DNA from: Bacillota bacterium
GTDB lineage: Bacteria; Bacillota; Clostridia; Lachnospirales; Lachnospiraceae
Assembly (NCBI GenBank): GCA_023387655.1
Contig: JAEWHR010000019.1
Location: 1-64,000, forward strand
Direction: 5' to 3'
Length of the DNA: 64,000 nt
Every line of letters starts with the position of its first letter. Positions within the stretch are counted from its first letter, which is position 1. Position numbers and translations under genes: made by a program. The notes beneath the pieces are model-generated. The model ran no database searches, was not told the DNA's origin, and saw only the letters and a program-made list of their open reading frames with translations. This document shows, piece after piece, positions 1 to 8,295 of this stretch.

Positions 1-116
1 CCATAAGTTCCATCATTGTATTCTGCATCGGGACAATTAGGTATCTCCTTATAATCACCCTTCGTATATTCACGAATCACCTTTTCATCTTGACTCCCAT
101 CTTCGCAATTTTGCAT
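1..116 (-). CDS. partial ORF at the left edge, unknown function
   Basis: An open reading frame starts at an ATG at 116 and runs off the window at base 1 on the minus strand. The visible part encodes about 38 residues beginning MQNCEDGSQDEKVIREYTKG, rich in charged residues with two cysteines. The composition looks like real coding sequence, but there is no recognisable ribosome binding site before the ATG and an in-frame stop lies just upstream. It may be the start of a small gene or the remnant of a larger one. No family is recognised. Confidence 0.3.
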   Translation of the reverse strand, partial: MQNCEDGSQDEKVIREYTKGDYKEIPNCPDAEYNDGTY

Positions 117-196
117 GCATACAAATTAGAAATAGCTTACTATAAATAAGAATATTATTCAATAAAAATATGTACTTGCATACCACTAATTTATCG

Positions 197-364
197 TTAT
201 ATCTTCTTATATAACCTACGAATTAACAAGATAGTCCCCACAACTACCACTGTAACCAATACACCTGCAACTAAAAACGGTAAATATCCTAAGAAAAGAG
301 TAAACGTTAGAATTCCGAATGCAAATACTAATTGAATTGATTTTGAGATAAAAATGATTGATAC
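197..364 (-). pseudogene. remnant of a membrane-protein gene (C-terminal fragment)
   Basis: Minus-strand open frame between an in-frame TAG (365-367) and a TAA (197-199), with no ATG, GTG or TTG start that would make sense. It reads as two hydrophobic segments (around FGILTFTLFLGYLPF and VTVVVVGTILL) followed by a basic tail RRLYKKI, which is typical of the end of an integral membrane protein. I infer a 3' gene remnant of about 50 codons; the parent family cannot be named. The remaining intergenic DNA up to 554 holds a small hairpin at 451-473 (8-bp arms, TAAAACAA/TTGTTTTA) and nothing else I can interpret. Confidence 0.4.
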
Positions 365-554
365 CTAAGAGGAATCGAGATATAATTGATTTAATTCTTA
401 CCTTTTAGATACCTATGATGTACAAACAGCATAAGGATAAAACAGCATGATAAAACAATTTAAGGTTGTTTTAATATAAATTAAAATGTGTTTTTCATAT
501 CTTTACAGTACAGAATATCATAAAAACAAAGATCAGTTATAGAAAGGAAGGGCT

Positions 555-1454
555 ATGAACGATTATTTTATAGATTTTTTTGAAAAATATAATTATCCCA
601 AAGAAGCCATCAATGATTTACTCTTCTCTTATCAAACTTTACTCTCCAATCAGGAAGCTTATTCTGTATTTACTTCTTTTATAAAGCAATATGAGGTAGA
701 TGATTCCTTTGTAATTAAAAGTTGCTATGAGCAATTAGAGGAGATTGCAAAAATAACAAATCTCAGCTCTTATACTATTTATCTCCTCTTCTTTCTTTCT
801 CTATCTAAAATAACAAAAGAAAAATACATAGCAAAAAATTATTCCATTGAAATATTTGATGAAACCATGGCGGATTTAAAATATAAGATGATGGAGTGTT
901 ATCAATTACATAATGTTTATGGGAATTGTGTCCCATGGTGGGAGGATGGATTTTTTCAACTAACTAGAGTAGGTCTTGGACGTCTCCAATACGAACTTAT
1001 TGAAAATGATACTACTCTCGTTATAAGTGGCCATTTGATTTCTTCAGGAGATACTGTAATAAACATGCATATCCCTTCCAGTGGCCCTTTAACCGTAGAA
1101 GATTGTATGGACTCCTTGCGTAAAGCAGAGATGTTTTATAAAGAGAACTTCAAAGATCGCCCTACTGTATTTGTATGTCATTCCTGGTTACTATTTCCAT
1201 ATCACTTAGTGTTCCTTCCAAAAAACTCTAACATTCTAAACTTTTTAAAACTATTTACTATTTATAATACAGAATATGATGAGAAGAATTCAGATTTATG
1301 GAGAATCTTCTATAAAGATGCAAATAAACCAATACCAGAATTACCTAGAACTACTTCGTTACAGAGGGCTTATGCAGACTGGCTATTGAAAGAAAAACCA
1401 GTAGGCTGTGGTAAGGGTATCTTCTTGTTTCAGGATGGAAGGATACTTTGCTAA
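555..1454 (+). CDS. GNAT-like acyltransferase domain protein
   Basis: 299-residue cytoplasmic protein, ATG preceded by GAAAGGAAGG. The C-terminal half has the pattern of the two-part GNAT-like acyltransferase family (NAT_N plus GNAT_C): HIPSSGPLT near residue 175, a helix with LRKAEMFY, then CHSWLL near residue 217 and a C-terminal LQRAYADWLLKEKPVGCGKG. In that family these segments are conserved, while substrates are mostly unknown. The N-terminal about 110 residues are helical. It stands alone, flanked by a remnant upstream and a convergent gene downstream with a hairpin between them. The assignment rests on motif memory, not a search; the substrate is unknown. Confidence 0.65.
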   Translation: MNDYFIDFFEKYNYPKEAINDLLFSYQTLLSNQEAYSVFTSFIKQYEVDDSFVIKSCYEQLEEIAKITNLSSYTIYLLFFLSLSKITKEKYIAKNYSIEIFDETMADLKYKMMECYQLHNVYGNCVPWWEDGFFQLTRVGLGRLQYELIENDTTLVISGHLISSGDTVINMHIPSSGPLTVEDCMDSLRKAEMFYKENFKDRPTVFVCHSWLLFPYHLVFLPKNSNILNFLKLFTIYNTEYDEKNSDLWRIFYKDANKPIPELPRTTSLQRAYADWLLKEKPVGCGKGIFLFQDGRILC

Positions 1455-1528
1455 AAAGACATATCTGCATAATAAAACCATGACCACCGGCTTAGCTGGA
1501 AGTTTTATTATTTATATATTATAAATTT

Positions 1529-1558
1529 AGAGCTGATTTTCTTGGGAAAATCAGCTCT
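1529..1558. terminator. hairpin between convergent genes
   Basis: Perfect 12-bp stem (AGAGCTGATTTT / AAAATCAGCTCT) with a 6-nt loop lies between the ends of the convergent genes at 1454 and 1576. A weaker imperfect hairpin (AATAAAAC ... GTTTTATT) precedes it at about 1470-1510. Short A/T runs flank the stem but there is no long U tract, so it is a probable rather than certain bidirectional terminator. Confidence 0.6.
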
Positions 1559-1575
1559 ATGCTCTTAGTAAGATT

Positions 1576-2337
1576 TTAGAACTCAAAAGCCAGATACGTA
1601 AGTGTTCCAAAATTGTAGCTTCGATGAAGTAATTTTGCTTCCTTTCTCTGCCCGCTTCCAAGGGCGATAAATAATGGAACGATATGTTCCTCTCTAGGAA
1701 CAGCTAATTTTGCGTGAGGAGCCAGGTCCTGATAAGAAAACAACTCCTCAAGATTCTTGTTTTCAACCTTTTCAATTAACCAATCATCAAATTCCATTGC
1801 CCAGCGAATAGGCTCTTTCACATCCACTAGGGTGCTCAGATTATGAACAGTAGAACCGCTGCCAATAACGAGAATATCCTCTTCACCGAGAATCTTTAAC
1901 GCTTCTCCTATCTTAAACTGCTCCTCCATTGACATAAAAGGATTTACAGAAATCTGTACCACTGGTATATCTGCTTTCGGATACATGAGATACAAGATAT
2001 CCCAAGTTCCATGATCAAGTCCCCTCTTCTTATCTAGATTGCTCTCAATTCCATTATCTTTTAGCAGAGTTTTTACTTTTAATGCAATTTCAGGAGAGCC
2101 TTTGGCTAAGTATTTAAGTGCATATAGCTCTTTTGGAAAACCATAAAAATCATAAATCATGTCATAAACACCATTGATAGAAGAAATTGTTGTAATTTTA
2201 TTTTCCCAGTGTGCTGTGAAAACTACAATCGCCTTCGGTTTAATTTTAGAACTATATTCTTTCAAAAATGCGGTATATTCATTCTTCTCAAACACAATAG
2301 ATGGACCGCCATGACATATAAATAAAGATGGTAACAT
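1576..2337 (-). CDS. class III extradiol ring-cleavage dioxygenase-like protein (LigB/YgiD family)
   Basis: 253 residues, start ATG with GGAGGGCAAAGAT upstream. The N-terminus MLPSLFICHGGPS, the internal TAHWE (about residue 43), the DHGTWDILY segment (about 108) and VIGSGSTVHNL (about 165) carry the conserved histidines and glutamate that bind the metal in the DODA/YgiD branch of class III extradiol dioxygenases. Family members cleave catechol-type rings (for example 4,5-DOPA dioxygenase in E. coli YgiD), but in an anaerobe an oxygen-dependent ring cleavage is surprising, so the true substrate is open. Length is normal for the family (about 250-270). A single-gene unit next to a GNAT gene on the same strand. 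Confidence 0.8.
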   Translation of the reverse strand: MLPSLFICHGGPSIVFEKNEYTAFLKEYSSKIKPKAIVVFTAHWENKITTISSINGVYDMIYDFYGFPKELYALKYLAKGSPEIALKVKTLLKDNGIESNLDKKRGLDHGTWDILYLMYPKADIPVVQISVNPFMSMEEQFKIGEALKILGEEDILVIGSGSTVHNLSTLVDVKEPIRWAMEFDDWLIEKVENKNLEELFSYQDLAPHAKLAVPREEHIVPLFIALGSGQRKEAKLLHRSYNFGTLTYLAFEF

Positions 2338-2465
2338 ATCTTTGCCCTCCTTTTATAATTAATTTTACTTTTTAACTTTTAATTAACAATGTGACTACGA
2401 ATGGAAACTACATATACTAGTTCTATCTATTCGTCTAACCTAATCGTTATATTTAAAAGTTCTAT

Positions 2466-3320
2466 CTATTCCACCTTATTAAGCATTTCGTATTGTCCTA
2501 CGTAAGAAGTAAAACCCATCTTTAACAAGAATTCTTCCATTGACTTTAAGGGTGTTTCAATATTAAGAATGCTTAACTTTTTAGCTTCTGTATTTTTAGC
2601 AAGTTCCGATAGAATACTGCTTGCAATCCCTTTTCTTCTATGTTCCTTATGAACCGCAATTTGTGGAATATCGCCAGTCTTTTTATCGATAATTCCATAA
2701 CCAATGACCTTGTCATTCTCTTTTACGATAGAATAATGAAAATCTTCTGATACTGCTTTTACTGAATCCATAGAATTCTGCCATGACGGATTAAAATCCC
2801 ATAACTCATTTAACATATCTAAGTTGACGCTATTAGGACTATGACTTACGACGTTGTATGTACTTCTTTGAGCTAGATCCTTTTTTTCCATATGGTAGCA
2901 ATGAAATGTTCTTTGAATAAAAAACCCCTGCTTCTGATATAATGATACTGCAGATTCATTCGTTTGTAACACTTCAAGAAGATACTGAGCAATTCCCTCT
3001 TCTCTCATTATATCTTTGATACGTTGCAGCATTTTGGTTGTAATACCACGTCTTCTGTAGTCTGCTACCACACCGGTTCCAAGGTCATATACCGTGCTCT
3101 TCCCATACCAGTCGCGAAATCCATTTAATACAAATGCAACTAATCTTTCATTTTCAAATGCTCCTATCGATAGTTCTGGATGAAATCCTCTCCGTTTTAG
3201 CATCTGATGAAACTTCCAAAAGGGTAAATCAATCTTGACCTGGTAATCAGAAAATGCCTCTACAAAGGCTATATGGATTGTTTCAATTTTTGTATCCCCT
3301 AACATTTTAAAGCAAATCAT
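2466..3320 (-). CDS. tandem-GNAT N-acetyltransferase
   Basis: 284-residue protein with two GNAT folds. The first half has GVVADYRRRGITTKMLQRI (about residues 83-101), the acetyl-CoA binding R/Q-x-x-G-x-G/A motif, followed by YLLEVLQTNESAVSLYQKQGF, the typical beta-bulge segment. The second half repeats it with QIAVHKEHRRKGIASSILSEL (about 220-240). Such proteins usually transfer acetyl groups to amines of small molecules; here one half may be structural only. Start ATG follows GGGAGGTTAAA. Substrate not predictable. Confidence 0.75.
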   Translation of the reverse strand: MICFKMLGDTKIETIHIAFVEAFSDYQVKIDLPFWKFHQMLKRRGFHPELSIGAFENERLVAFVLNGFRDWYGKSTVYDLGTGVVADYRRRGITTKMLQRIKDIMREEGIAQYLLEVLQTNESAVSLYQKQGFFIQRTFHCYHMEKKDLAQRSTYNVVSHSPNSVNLDMLNELWDFNPSWQNSMDSVKAVSEDFHYSIVKENDKVIGYGIIDKKTGDIPQIAVHKEHRRKGIASSILSELAKNTEAKKLSILNIETPLKSMEEFLLKMGFTSYVGQYEMLNKVE

Positions 3321-3496
3321 TTTAACCTCCCTATATTCTTAAATCGATACTTGTAGTAAACCTACGCTATTTTAAATAAAGTACGGTTTTTAATTTCTAA
3401 CTTATTCTGTATCTCAACTTTCTCTAGTTTCATCATAGGAATTATTGTATCAATGATATTTGCTTATTAACAATTATTACAAAAATAATAAGAAAT

Positions 3497-3538
3497 GAGA
3501 TATAAGAAGCAATCCATTACAGAAAACTCTTATATCTC
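3497..3538 (-). terminator. terminator after gapN
   Basis: 11-bp perfect stem (GAGATATAAGA / TCTTATATCTC) just past the gapN stop, followed on the minus strand by ATTTCTTATTATTTTT. A reasonable intrinsic terminator for the leftward gene. Confidence 0.6.
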
Positions 3539-3544
3539 CATACT

Positions 3545-4954
3545 CTAATTATGTCTTGATAAATTAATTACAGTTGCTTTAGGACGTGTCATTGTTTCAA
3601 TAGAATATCGGATACCTTGAGTTCCTAGTCCTGAGGATTTTACTCCCAAGAACGGAAAATGATCTGGACCTCTTTCTGTTTTATTATTAATCTGCACTGT
3701 ACCTACTTCTAATTGGTTAGCAATTGAGAAAGCATCGTTAATATTTTGAGTAAAGACTGCACTTTGTAGTCCGTAATTTGACTGATTTGCAATTTCAATT
3801 GCCTCTTTCACAGTTTTCACCCGAATAACAGGTAGTACAGGGCCAAATGGTTCTTCCCAAGCAATTCTCATATCGGTTGTAACATTATCAAATAATGTCG
3901 CCGTAATTAAATTGCCGCTTCTCTTACCGCCTGTAACAATTGTTGCTCCCTTATTCAAAGCATCCTCTATCAGTTCCCAAACAAAATCGGCTGCCTTTTC
4001 ACTAATTAGAGGCACAATGGTAACATCTTTTTCAGAGGGATTGCCTGATTTTAACTGCTCAATAAGTACTTTCATCTTCTCAACCAAAGTATCCGCTATT
4101 GTCTCATCTGCTAAGATACGTTTTACCGCGGTGCATCGTTGACCAGAATAGGAATAGCCTCCAGCCACAATATTCTTTGCTGCAAGGTCTAAATCAGCAT
4201 CTTTTAAGACGATTGCAGCATCCTTTCCACCAAGTTCCATCATTACAGGAACCATCGATGTAATTTCAGAAATATGTTTGCCAACCTCTGTACTTCCAGT
4301 GAAATTAATAAAATCAATTCCCTCGTGAGTTACCACATAATCTCCGATTTCAGAACCCTTTCCTGTAATTACCGTCAATACTCCTTCCGGAATTCCAGCA
4401 TCATAGAATAGCTTAGCCAAATAGACGCCGCTTAGGGCTCCTTGTGTTGCAGGCTTAAATACAACAGTATTTCCTCCTACTAATGCAGGCGCTATTTTCG
4501 AAGCTGCAAGATTCACAGGATAATTAAATGGAGAAATTGCAAGTACTACTCCCAAAGGAACTCTAGTAACCATGGATACTTTATCCTGACCAAAGCCCGG
4601 AAAACGATCGCTCTGAATCGTTTCTCCTTGCATACTTTTAGCTATATCAGTAGTAAAGCGTATGAAGTCAGCGGTTCTCGTGACTTCGGAACGAGCTGAT
4701 TTTTCATCTTTTGCGATTTCTTTCATAAGTAAAGCTGAGAGTTCATCGATATGCTCAATCAATAAATCAGCAACTTTATTAATTCTGTCTGCTTTTTCAT
4801 AAAGTGGGATCTCTTTCCACTCAACAAAAGCTTTTCTGGATTGTTCTATCTTTTCGTCCACCTGTTGTTTTGTCATTGCAGGAACTGTTCCCAATAATTC
4901 ATTATCGATGGGTGATCTAATCTCTATTTTATTTTCTGTATTATTCTCATTCAT
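3545..4954 (-). CDS. gapN: NADP-dependent non-phosphorylating glyceraldehyde-3-phosphate dehydrogenase
   Basis: 469-residue aldehyde dehydrogenase. I start it at the ATG at 4954 because GAAAGGAGTGACACT precedes it; the frame extends 16 codons further up without a good ribosome site. Seen: ISPFNYPVNL, NFTGSTEVGK (nucleotide-binding), the general base in MELGGKD (about 243), and the nucleophile in YSGQRCTAVKR (about 278). The C-terminal half (AWEEPFGPVLPVIRV, VGTVQINNKTERGPDHFPF) follows the pattern I know from streptococcal GapN, which oxidises glyceraldehyde-3-phosphate directly to 3-phosphoglycerate and makes NADPH without ATP. Other succinate-semialdehyde-type ALDHs are the alternative, but the NNKTxRGPDxFPF segment argues for GapN. 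Confidence 0.88.
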   Translation of the reverse strand: MNENNTENKIEIRSPIDNELLGTVPAMTKQQVDEKIEQSRKAFVEWKEIPLYEKADRINKVADLLIEHIDELSALLMKEIAKDEKSARSEVTRTADFIRFTTDIAKSMQGETIQSDRFPGFGQDKVSMVTRVPLGVVLAISPFNYPVNLAASKIAPALVGGNTVVFKPATQGALSGVYLAKLFYDAGIPEGVLTVITGKGSEIGDYVVTHEGIDFINFTGSTEVGKHISEITSMVPVMMELGGKDAAIVLKDADLDLAAKNIVAGGYSYSGQRCTAVKRILADETIADTLVEKMKVLIEQLKSGNPSEKDVTIVPLISEKAADFVWELIEDALNKGATIVTGGKRSGNLITATLFDNVTTDMRIAWEEPFGPVLPVIRVKTVKEAIEIANQSNYGLQSAVFTQNINDAFSIANQLEVGTVQINNKTERGPDHFPFLGVKSSGLGTQGIRYSIETMTRPKATVINLSRHN

Positions 4955-5436
4955 AGTGTCACTCCTTTCAAAAGTGTCATATATCATTCTTACGCTACTC
5001 ATAGATTTTGATTCATAACTATTGTTATTGTATATGTTTATAATAAGAAATCATGACTCTTTATGAAGTGAAATTTCTTATTAATTACATGATAAATTAG
5101 ATTCATTACTGTTTTTATAAAACCATTATTCAAAGTACTATGTACTAATATAAATATACTTGCATTAGATGCATATGTCAAATCAATTTCTACTTTCCTT
5201 TTTTCTTTCTATCAAATACTTAAAATATCCACTTTTCTTAACTTTTATCAATTCTTTAGAAGGTAATCTTTACGTAAACTCCTTATCGCTATCCAAACGA
5301 TTAATCCTATAAGCTCAAAAACTTCTGATTGATAATAATAGTATCTATTCTGCTTTCCTTGTAAAAAATATAAATTTGTATTATAATATTAGATCCTACT
5401 ATACTGATTCATCCAAATAGTTAAAGAGGAGTACCT
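4955..5436. other. intergenic region between divergent gapN and hydrolase genes
   Basis: About 480 bp of AT-rich DNA separating two divergently transcribed genes. The only element I can support is a sigma-A type promoter for the rightward hydrolase gene (5359-5387, listed separately). No hairpin, repeat or ORF with a ribosome site was seen. Confidence 0.5.
5359..5387 (+). promoter_or_regulatory. sigma-A type promoter for the alpha/beta hydrolase gene
   Basis: TTGTAA (5359-5364), a 17-bp spacer and a perfect TATAAT (5382-5387), ending about 50 bp before the start codon at 5437. Sequence-only prediction. Confidence 0.55.
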
Positions 5437-6369
5437 ATGAATTATAAAAATGATGAATGTTGGAAAAATGTTCAGAAATATCTTCCGCCTCACAATCGTC
5501 TTACAGAGCAATCTATGCCGGAAGAAAATTACGTTACCGTATTAGAGCATCAGATACATATTGACCACTATAAAGTTAGAAAACCAAAGGCAAGAATTAT
5601 ATTATTTCATGGTGTTGGCGGTAATGGCAGGTTACTTTCCTTTATTGCTGCACCACTCAAAGAAAAAGGATATGAGGTAATCTGCCCTGATTTACCTTTG
5701 TATGGATACACAAAATATAAGTCCCCGGTTACCTATGAGACCTGGGTTAATTGTGGAATTCAAGTCGTGAAACACTTTCATAAGGATGAGGTTCCTATTT
5801 TCTTATTTGGTTTAAGTGCAGGAGGACTTCTTGCTTATCAGGTTGCCACTGCTTTTACAGACCTAAGCGGTGTGATCGCAACTTGCATTCTTGATCAGCG
5901 AAACAAATATATTACAAAAAGGACTGCTAAAAACCCGTTTTTTGCTACTATAGGAAATTCCTTCTTATCTTTAACATACAAAGTCTTTCCATCAATTAAA
6001 CTTCCTATGAAATTAGTGACAGATATGAAGTCGATAGCAAATGACAAAGAACTTGCCACTTTGTTAATGAAGGATAAAAAATCCTCTGGTTCTTGGGTTC
6101 CGTTATCTTTTCTTTATACCATGCTTCATCCTATCATTAAGATCGAGCCAGAAGATTTTCTGGTATGTCCATTTTTATTGGTTCACCCAGAAAATGATCA
6201 ATGGACTGAACTTTCCTTGAGCAAATTGTTTTTTGATCGTCTCGCCTGCGAGAAAGAATTAAAGTTATTACAGGGAGCTGGACATTTTCCCATTGAGAAG
6301 AAGGGATTAGAGCAATTAGAAGAGTTCTGCCATGAATTTATGGAAAGGTGTGTGTCAAAAAGCCATTAA
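5437..6369 (+). CDS. alpha/beta-fold hydrolase
   Basis: 310 residues, ATG preceded by AAAGAGGAG. A canonical alpha/beta hydrolase: oxyanion segment LFHGVGGNGR (about residue 57), nucleophile elbow FGLSAGG (Ser about 134), an acid in the VHPENDQW segment (about 252) and the catalytic histidine in GAGHFPIEKKG (about 286). No signal peptide. It resembles monoacylglycerol lipase or serine aminopeptidase-like esterases, but the substrate cannot be told. Monocistronic, with its own promoter and terminator. Confidence 0.8.
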   Translation: MNYKNDECWKNVQKYLPPHNRLTEQSMPEENYVTVLEHQIHIDHYKVRKPKARIILFHGVGGNGRLLSFIAAPLKEKGYEVICPDLPLYGYTKYKSPVTYETWVNCGIQVVKHFHKDEVPIFLFGLSAGGLLAYQVATAFTDLSGVIATCILDQRNKYITKRTAKNPFFATIGNSFLSLTYKVFPSIKLPMKLVTDMKSIANDKELATLLMKDKKSSGSWVPLSFLYTMLHPIIKIEPEDFLVCPFLLVHPENDQWTELSLSKLFFDRLACEKELKLLQGAGHFPIEKKGLEQLEEFCHEFMERCVSKSH

Positions 6370-6394
6370 GAATCAGTATTTAATACAACAATGT

Positions 6395-6431
6395 AAATCC
6401 TCTACACCCTAGAAAGGAATGTGGAGGATTT
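6395..6431 (+). terminator. terminator after hydrolase gene
   Basis: 12-bp stem AAATCCTCTACA / TGTGGAGGATTT with one G-U pair and a 13-nt loop, followed by TTCTTATTATTATT. It sits 25 bp after the hydrolase stop. Confidence 0.75.
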
Positions 6432-6479
6432 TCTTATTATTATTGATATGAAGTTCATCTTATTTCTTCAGAATTAATT

Positions 6480-6596
6480 ATATCGAATACAATATAAATA
6501 TTTATCTTAGTATTAATAATTTTAATCTTAATATTAATATTTCGAAAATCATTATTAATACTTTTAATGTAATGATTAATATTATTAATTTCATTA
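6480..6596. repeat. AT-rich tract with repeated ATTAATA/TTAATATTAA motifs
   Basis: Almost pure A/T stretch with at least six copies of ATTAAT-type blocks, several of them palindromic (TTAATATTAA). It lies directly upstream of the promoter of the DUF2089 operon, so it could be a curved or UP-element-like region or a multi-site operator. No statistical test was possible. Confidence 0.45.
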
Positions 6597-6625
6597 TTGA
6601 CATATTGAATTTTTAGTTGTATATT
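6597..6625 (+). promoter_or_regulatory. promoter of the DUF2089/YvlB-like operon
   Basis: Consensus TTGACA (6597-6602), 17-bp spacer, TATATT (6620-6625), about 33 bp before the first start codon. Strong sigma-A match. Confidence 0.65.
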
Positions 6626-6658
6626 ATAATCAAATAATACATTAGGATGGTGTAATCA

Positions 6659-7048
6659 ATGAAATACAAAGCTCCAGGAAAATGCCCCGTATGTGGTGAA
6701 AAACTTGCCATAACCAAACTTGCCTGTCCCAAGTGCACTACCTCAATCGAAGGAGAATTTCAGCCTTGTGAATTCTGCCGTCTTCCAGAAGAAGAACTCG
6801 AGTTTGTCAAAGTATTCATAAAATGTCGTGGAAATATTAAGGATGTAGAAAAGGAACTTGGTATCTCTTATCCTACGGTTCGCGGCAAATTAGATTCTGT
6901 TATAAGAGGTCTTGGGTATGAACTATCATCAAAAGAATTGATTAAGGAACATGAAGATAAAACAGCCGCCAAGAATGAAATTCTTGACCTTTTATCAAAG
7001 GGAGATATCTCCCCAAAAGAAGCAACGGAACGAATTAAGAATCTATAA
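6659..7048 (+). CDS. DUF2089 zinc-ribbon/HTH protein, putative regulator
   Basis: 129 residues, ATG after AGGATGGTGTAATCA. Residues 9-43 contain four CxxC-like pairs (CPVC, CPKC, CEFC), a zinc ribbon. Residues about 52-85 (FIKCRGNIKDVEKELGISYP then TVRGKLD) look like a sigma-factor-type helix-turn-helix, together the DUF2089 architecture. The C-terminal about 25 residues (ILDLLSKGDISPKEATERI) form a two-helix SHOCT-like motif that recurs at the start of the next protein. First gene of a four-gene operon; probably a DNA-binding regulator of that operon, but this is inference from architecture. Confidence 0.75.
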   Translation: MKYKAPGKCPVCGEKLAITKLACPKCTTSIEGEFQPCEFCRLPEEELEFVKVFIKCRGNIKDVEKELGISYPTVRGKLDSVIRGLGYELSSKELIKEHEDKTAAKNEILDLLSKGDISPKEATERIKNL

Positions 7049-7067
7049 TTATTAGGAGGTCCATTCT

Positions 7068-7508
7068 ATGAGTGAACAACAAAAAATTTTAGAAATGATT
7101 GAAAAAGGGCAGATTACTGCTGCCGAAGGTATGGAACTTTTAGAAGCTTTGAATGTCACAAAGGAATCCGAAACAATTCACAAGGTTGAACCTGTAAGAA
7201 CAAAACATAACTATAAATTCTTTAAGATTAAAGTCACATCAGATAATAATTCTGTTAATGTTAATGTAAATATTCCAATACGTTTGCTGACCACAATCGG
7301 TGAAATTGCTGACAAGATGACTACTATGGTCCCTGCAGATGCCAGATCGGAAATGGAATCCAAAGGTATCAATATTTCCAGCATCGATTTTGCAAAAATA
7401 ATCGAGGAGATCATAAACGGTACATTGGATGATCCGAATATCGTTGATGTGGAGGTCTGGGATGAAAGCCATAAGGCGATGGTAAAGGTAAGAGTTTATG
7501 TCGATTAA
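7068..7508 (+). CDS. SHOCT-like/YvlB-type protein
   Basis: 146 residues, start behind an ideal AGGAGGTCCATTCT. The N-terminus (ILEMIEKGQITAAEGMELLE, residues 6-25) is the SHOCT-like two-helix module found at the front of YvlB/LiaX-like proteins. The rest is beta-rich (FKIKVTSDNNSVNVNVNIPI) and ends with VDVEVWDESHKAMVKVRVYV, resembling the adhesin-like DUF4097 strands but much shorter. In Bacillus, YvlB sits with YvlC and YvlD in a cell-envelope stress operon; here the neighbour set is similar (a YvlD homologue two genes down). Cytoplasmic or membrane-peripheral role inferred. Confidence 0.7.
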   Translation: MSEQQKILEMIEKGQITAAEGMELLEALNVTKESETIHKVEPVRTKHNYKFFKIKVTSDNNSVNVNVNIPIRLLTTIGEIADKMTTMVPADARSEMESKGINISSIDFAKIIEEIINGTLDDPNIVDVEVWDESHKAMVKVRVYVD

Positions 7509-7812
7509 GGGCTTTCGTTTGTTGTGGATCAAACTTGAGATTTCGAACACGAAGTTTTTTCGTATTCCTTTTCCAATTCCCTTGTATATCTTTCAAGAAT
7601 TATTAGACTGTTTTCTAGATTTGCTAACCGTCGCATGTTTTTTTGTACCGAAAACATCCAAGACGCATTCATCCTCCCGAATCACCATTGGTTCTGTAAA
7701 AGCACTTGTTATAATGGTGATGAAACTACTGGATTCTTTCACTGAGGATGAACCCTATGATCTTGTCAATGTTACAACGGACAAAGTCAAGGTATTAATT
7801 AAGATCAGGTAA
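7498..7812 (+). CDS. small hydrophobic operon protein, unknown
   Basis: 104 residues. The ATG overlaps the end of the preceding gene by 11 bp and has AAAGGTAAGAG upstream, which suggests translational coupling. The core FRIPFPIPLYIFQELLDCFL then LLTVACFF is hydrophobic, and the C-terminal part ends in VTTDKVKVLIKIR. Short proteins with an F-P-x-P hydrophobic core and a ...VEVKxxDGxxVxI tail accompany SHOCT-like genes in other Firmicutes, and this looks like one of them. I take it as real because of the coupling and the otherwise unexplained 300-bp gap; function unknown. Confidence 0.6.
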   Translation: MSIKGFRLLWIKLEISNTKFFRIPFPIPLYIFQELLDCFLDLLTVACFFVPKTSKTHSSSRITIGSVKALVIMVMKLLDSFTEDEPYDLVNVTTDKVKVLIKIR

Positions 7813-7834
7813 AGCTTATCTATAGGAGGTAAAC

Positions 7835-8176
7835 ATGACAAAACTGTTCTTGAAATATATATCCATCATACTAACAATATATCTACTGTCATTTGTATTA
7901 CATACAATTCAAATCGGCAGTATTCCTTCACTTCTGATTATGGGGTTGGTGTTGTTCGTAGTGAATCTTATACTAAAGCCAATTCTGCTTTTGGTTACAT
8001 TACCATTTAGCCTACTGACCTTAGGATTATTTAGCTTAATTGTAAATGCTTGGACCATCATGATTGCAGATCATTTCGTAACAAATATAAGCATAGGGGG
8101 TTTTCTTAATTCATTGCTTGCCGCCTTTATCATCGTTATCTTAAATCATCTGATAAGGGATACGAATAAGGTGTAG
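7835..8176 (+). CDS. YvlD-like membrane protein (phage holin 4 superfamily)
   Basis: 113 residues, ATG behind ATAGGAGGTAAAC. Four predicted membrane helices; the segment GLVLFVVNLILKPILLLVTL (from about residue 37) and PFSLLTLGLFSLIVNAW, with the N-x-x-KP-x-L and LP-x-x-L-T-L-G-L pattern, are the hallmark of the Phage_holin_4_2/YvlD family. Members are short membrane proteins linked to envelope stress rather than to phage lysis. Last gene of the operon, followed by a strong terminator. Confidence 0.82.
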   Translation: MTKLFLKYISIILTIYLLSFVLHTIQIGSIPSLLIMGLVLFVVNLILKPILLLVTLPFSLLTLGLFSLIVNAWTIMIADHFVTNISIGGFLNSLLAAFIIVILNHLIRDTNKV

Positions 8177-8226
8177 TGCTTGATAGAGGACTATGAAATC
8201 TCAAATACTAAACTTCCTTTTTTAGC

Positions 8227-8262
8227 AACAATCCACTACAATAACGTAGTGGATTGTTTTCT
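8227..8262 (+). terminator. terminator of the DUF2089/YvlD operon
   Basis: Perfect 13-bp stem (AACAATCCACTAC / GTAGTGGATTGTT) with a 6-nt loop, followed by TTCTGTTTAT. Confidence 0.85.
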
Positions 8263-8295
8263 GTTTATCAAGTGCCCACTCCTCCCCATTATAGC

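Noticed and set aside
2419..2471. 14-bp direct repeat AGTTCTATCTATTC around the end of the tandem GNAT gene
   Set aside because: Only two copies, one overlapping the gene end; too short to interpret.
7239..7596. two minus-strand ORFs opposite the SHOCT-like and hydrophobic protein genes
   Set aside because: No ribosome sites, low-quality composition; the plus-strand operon explains the region.
7835..8176. phage holin, hence prophage remnant
   Set aside because: The family name is misleading: YvlD-type proteins of this superfamily are chromosomal envelope proteins, and no other phage gene is near.
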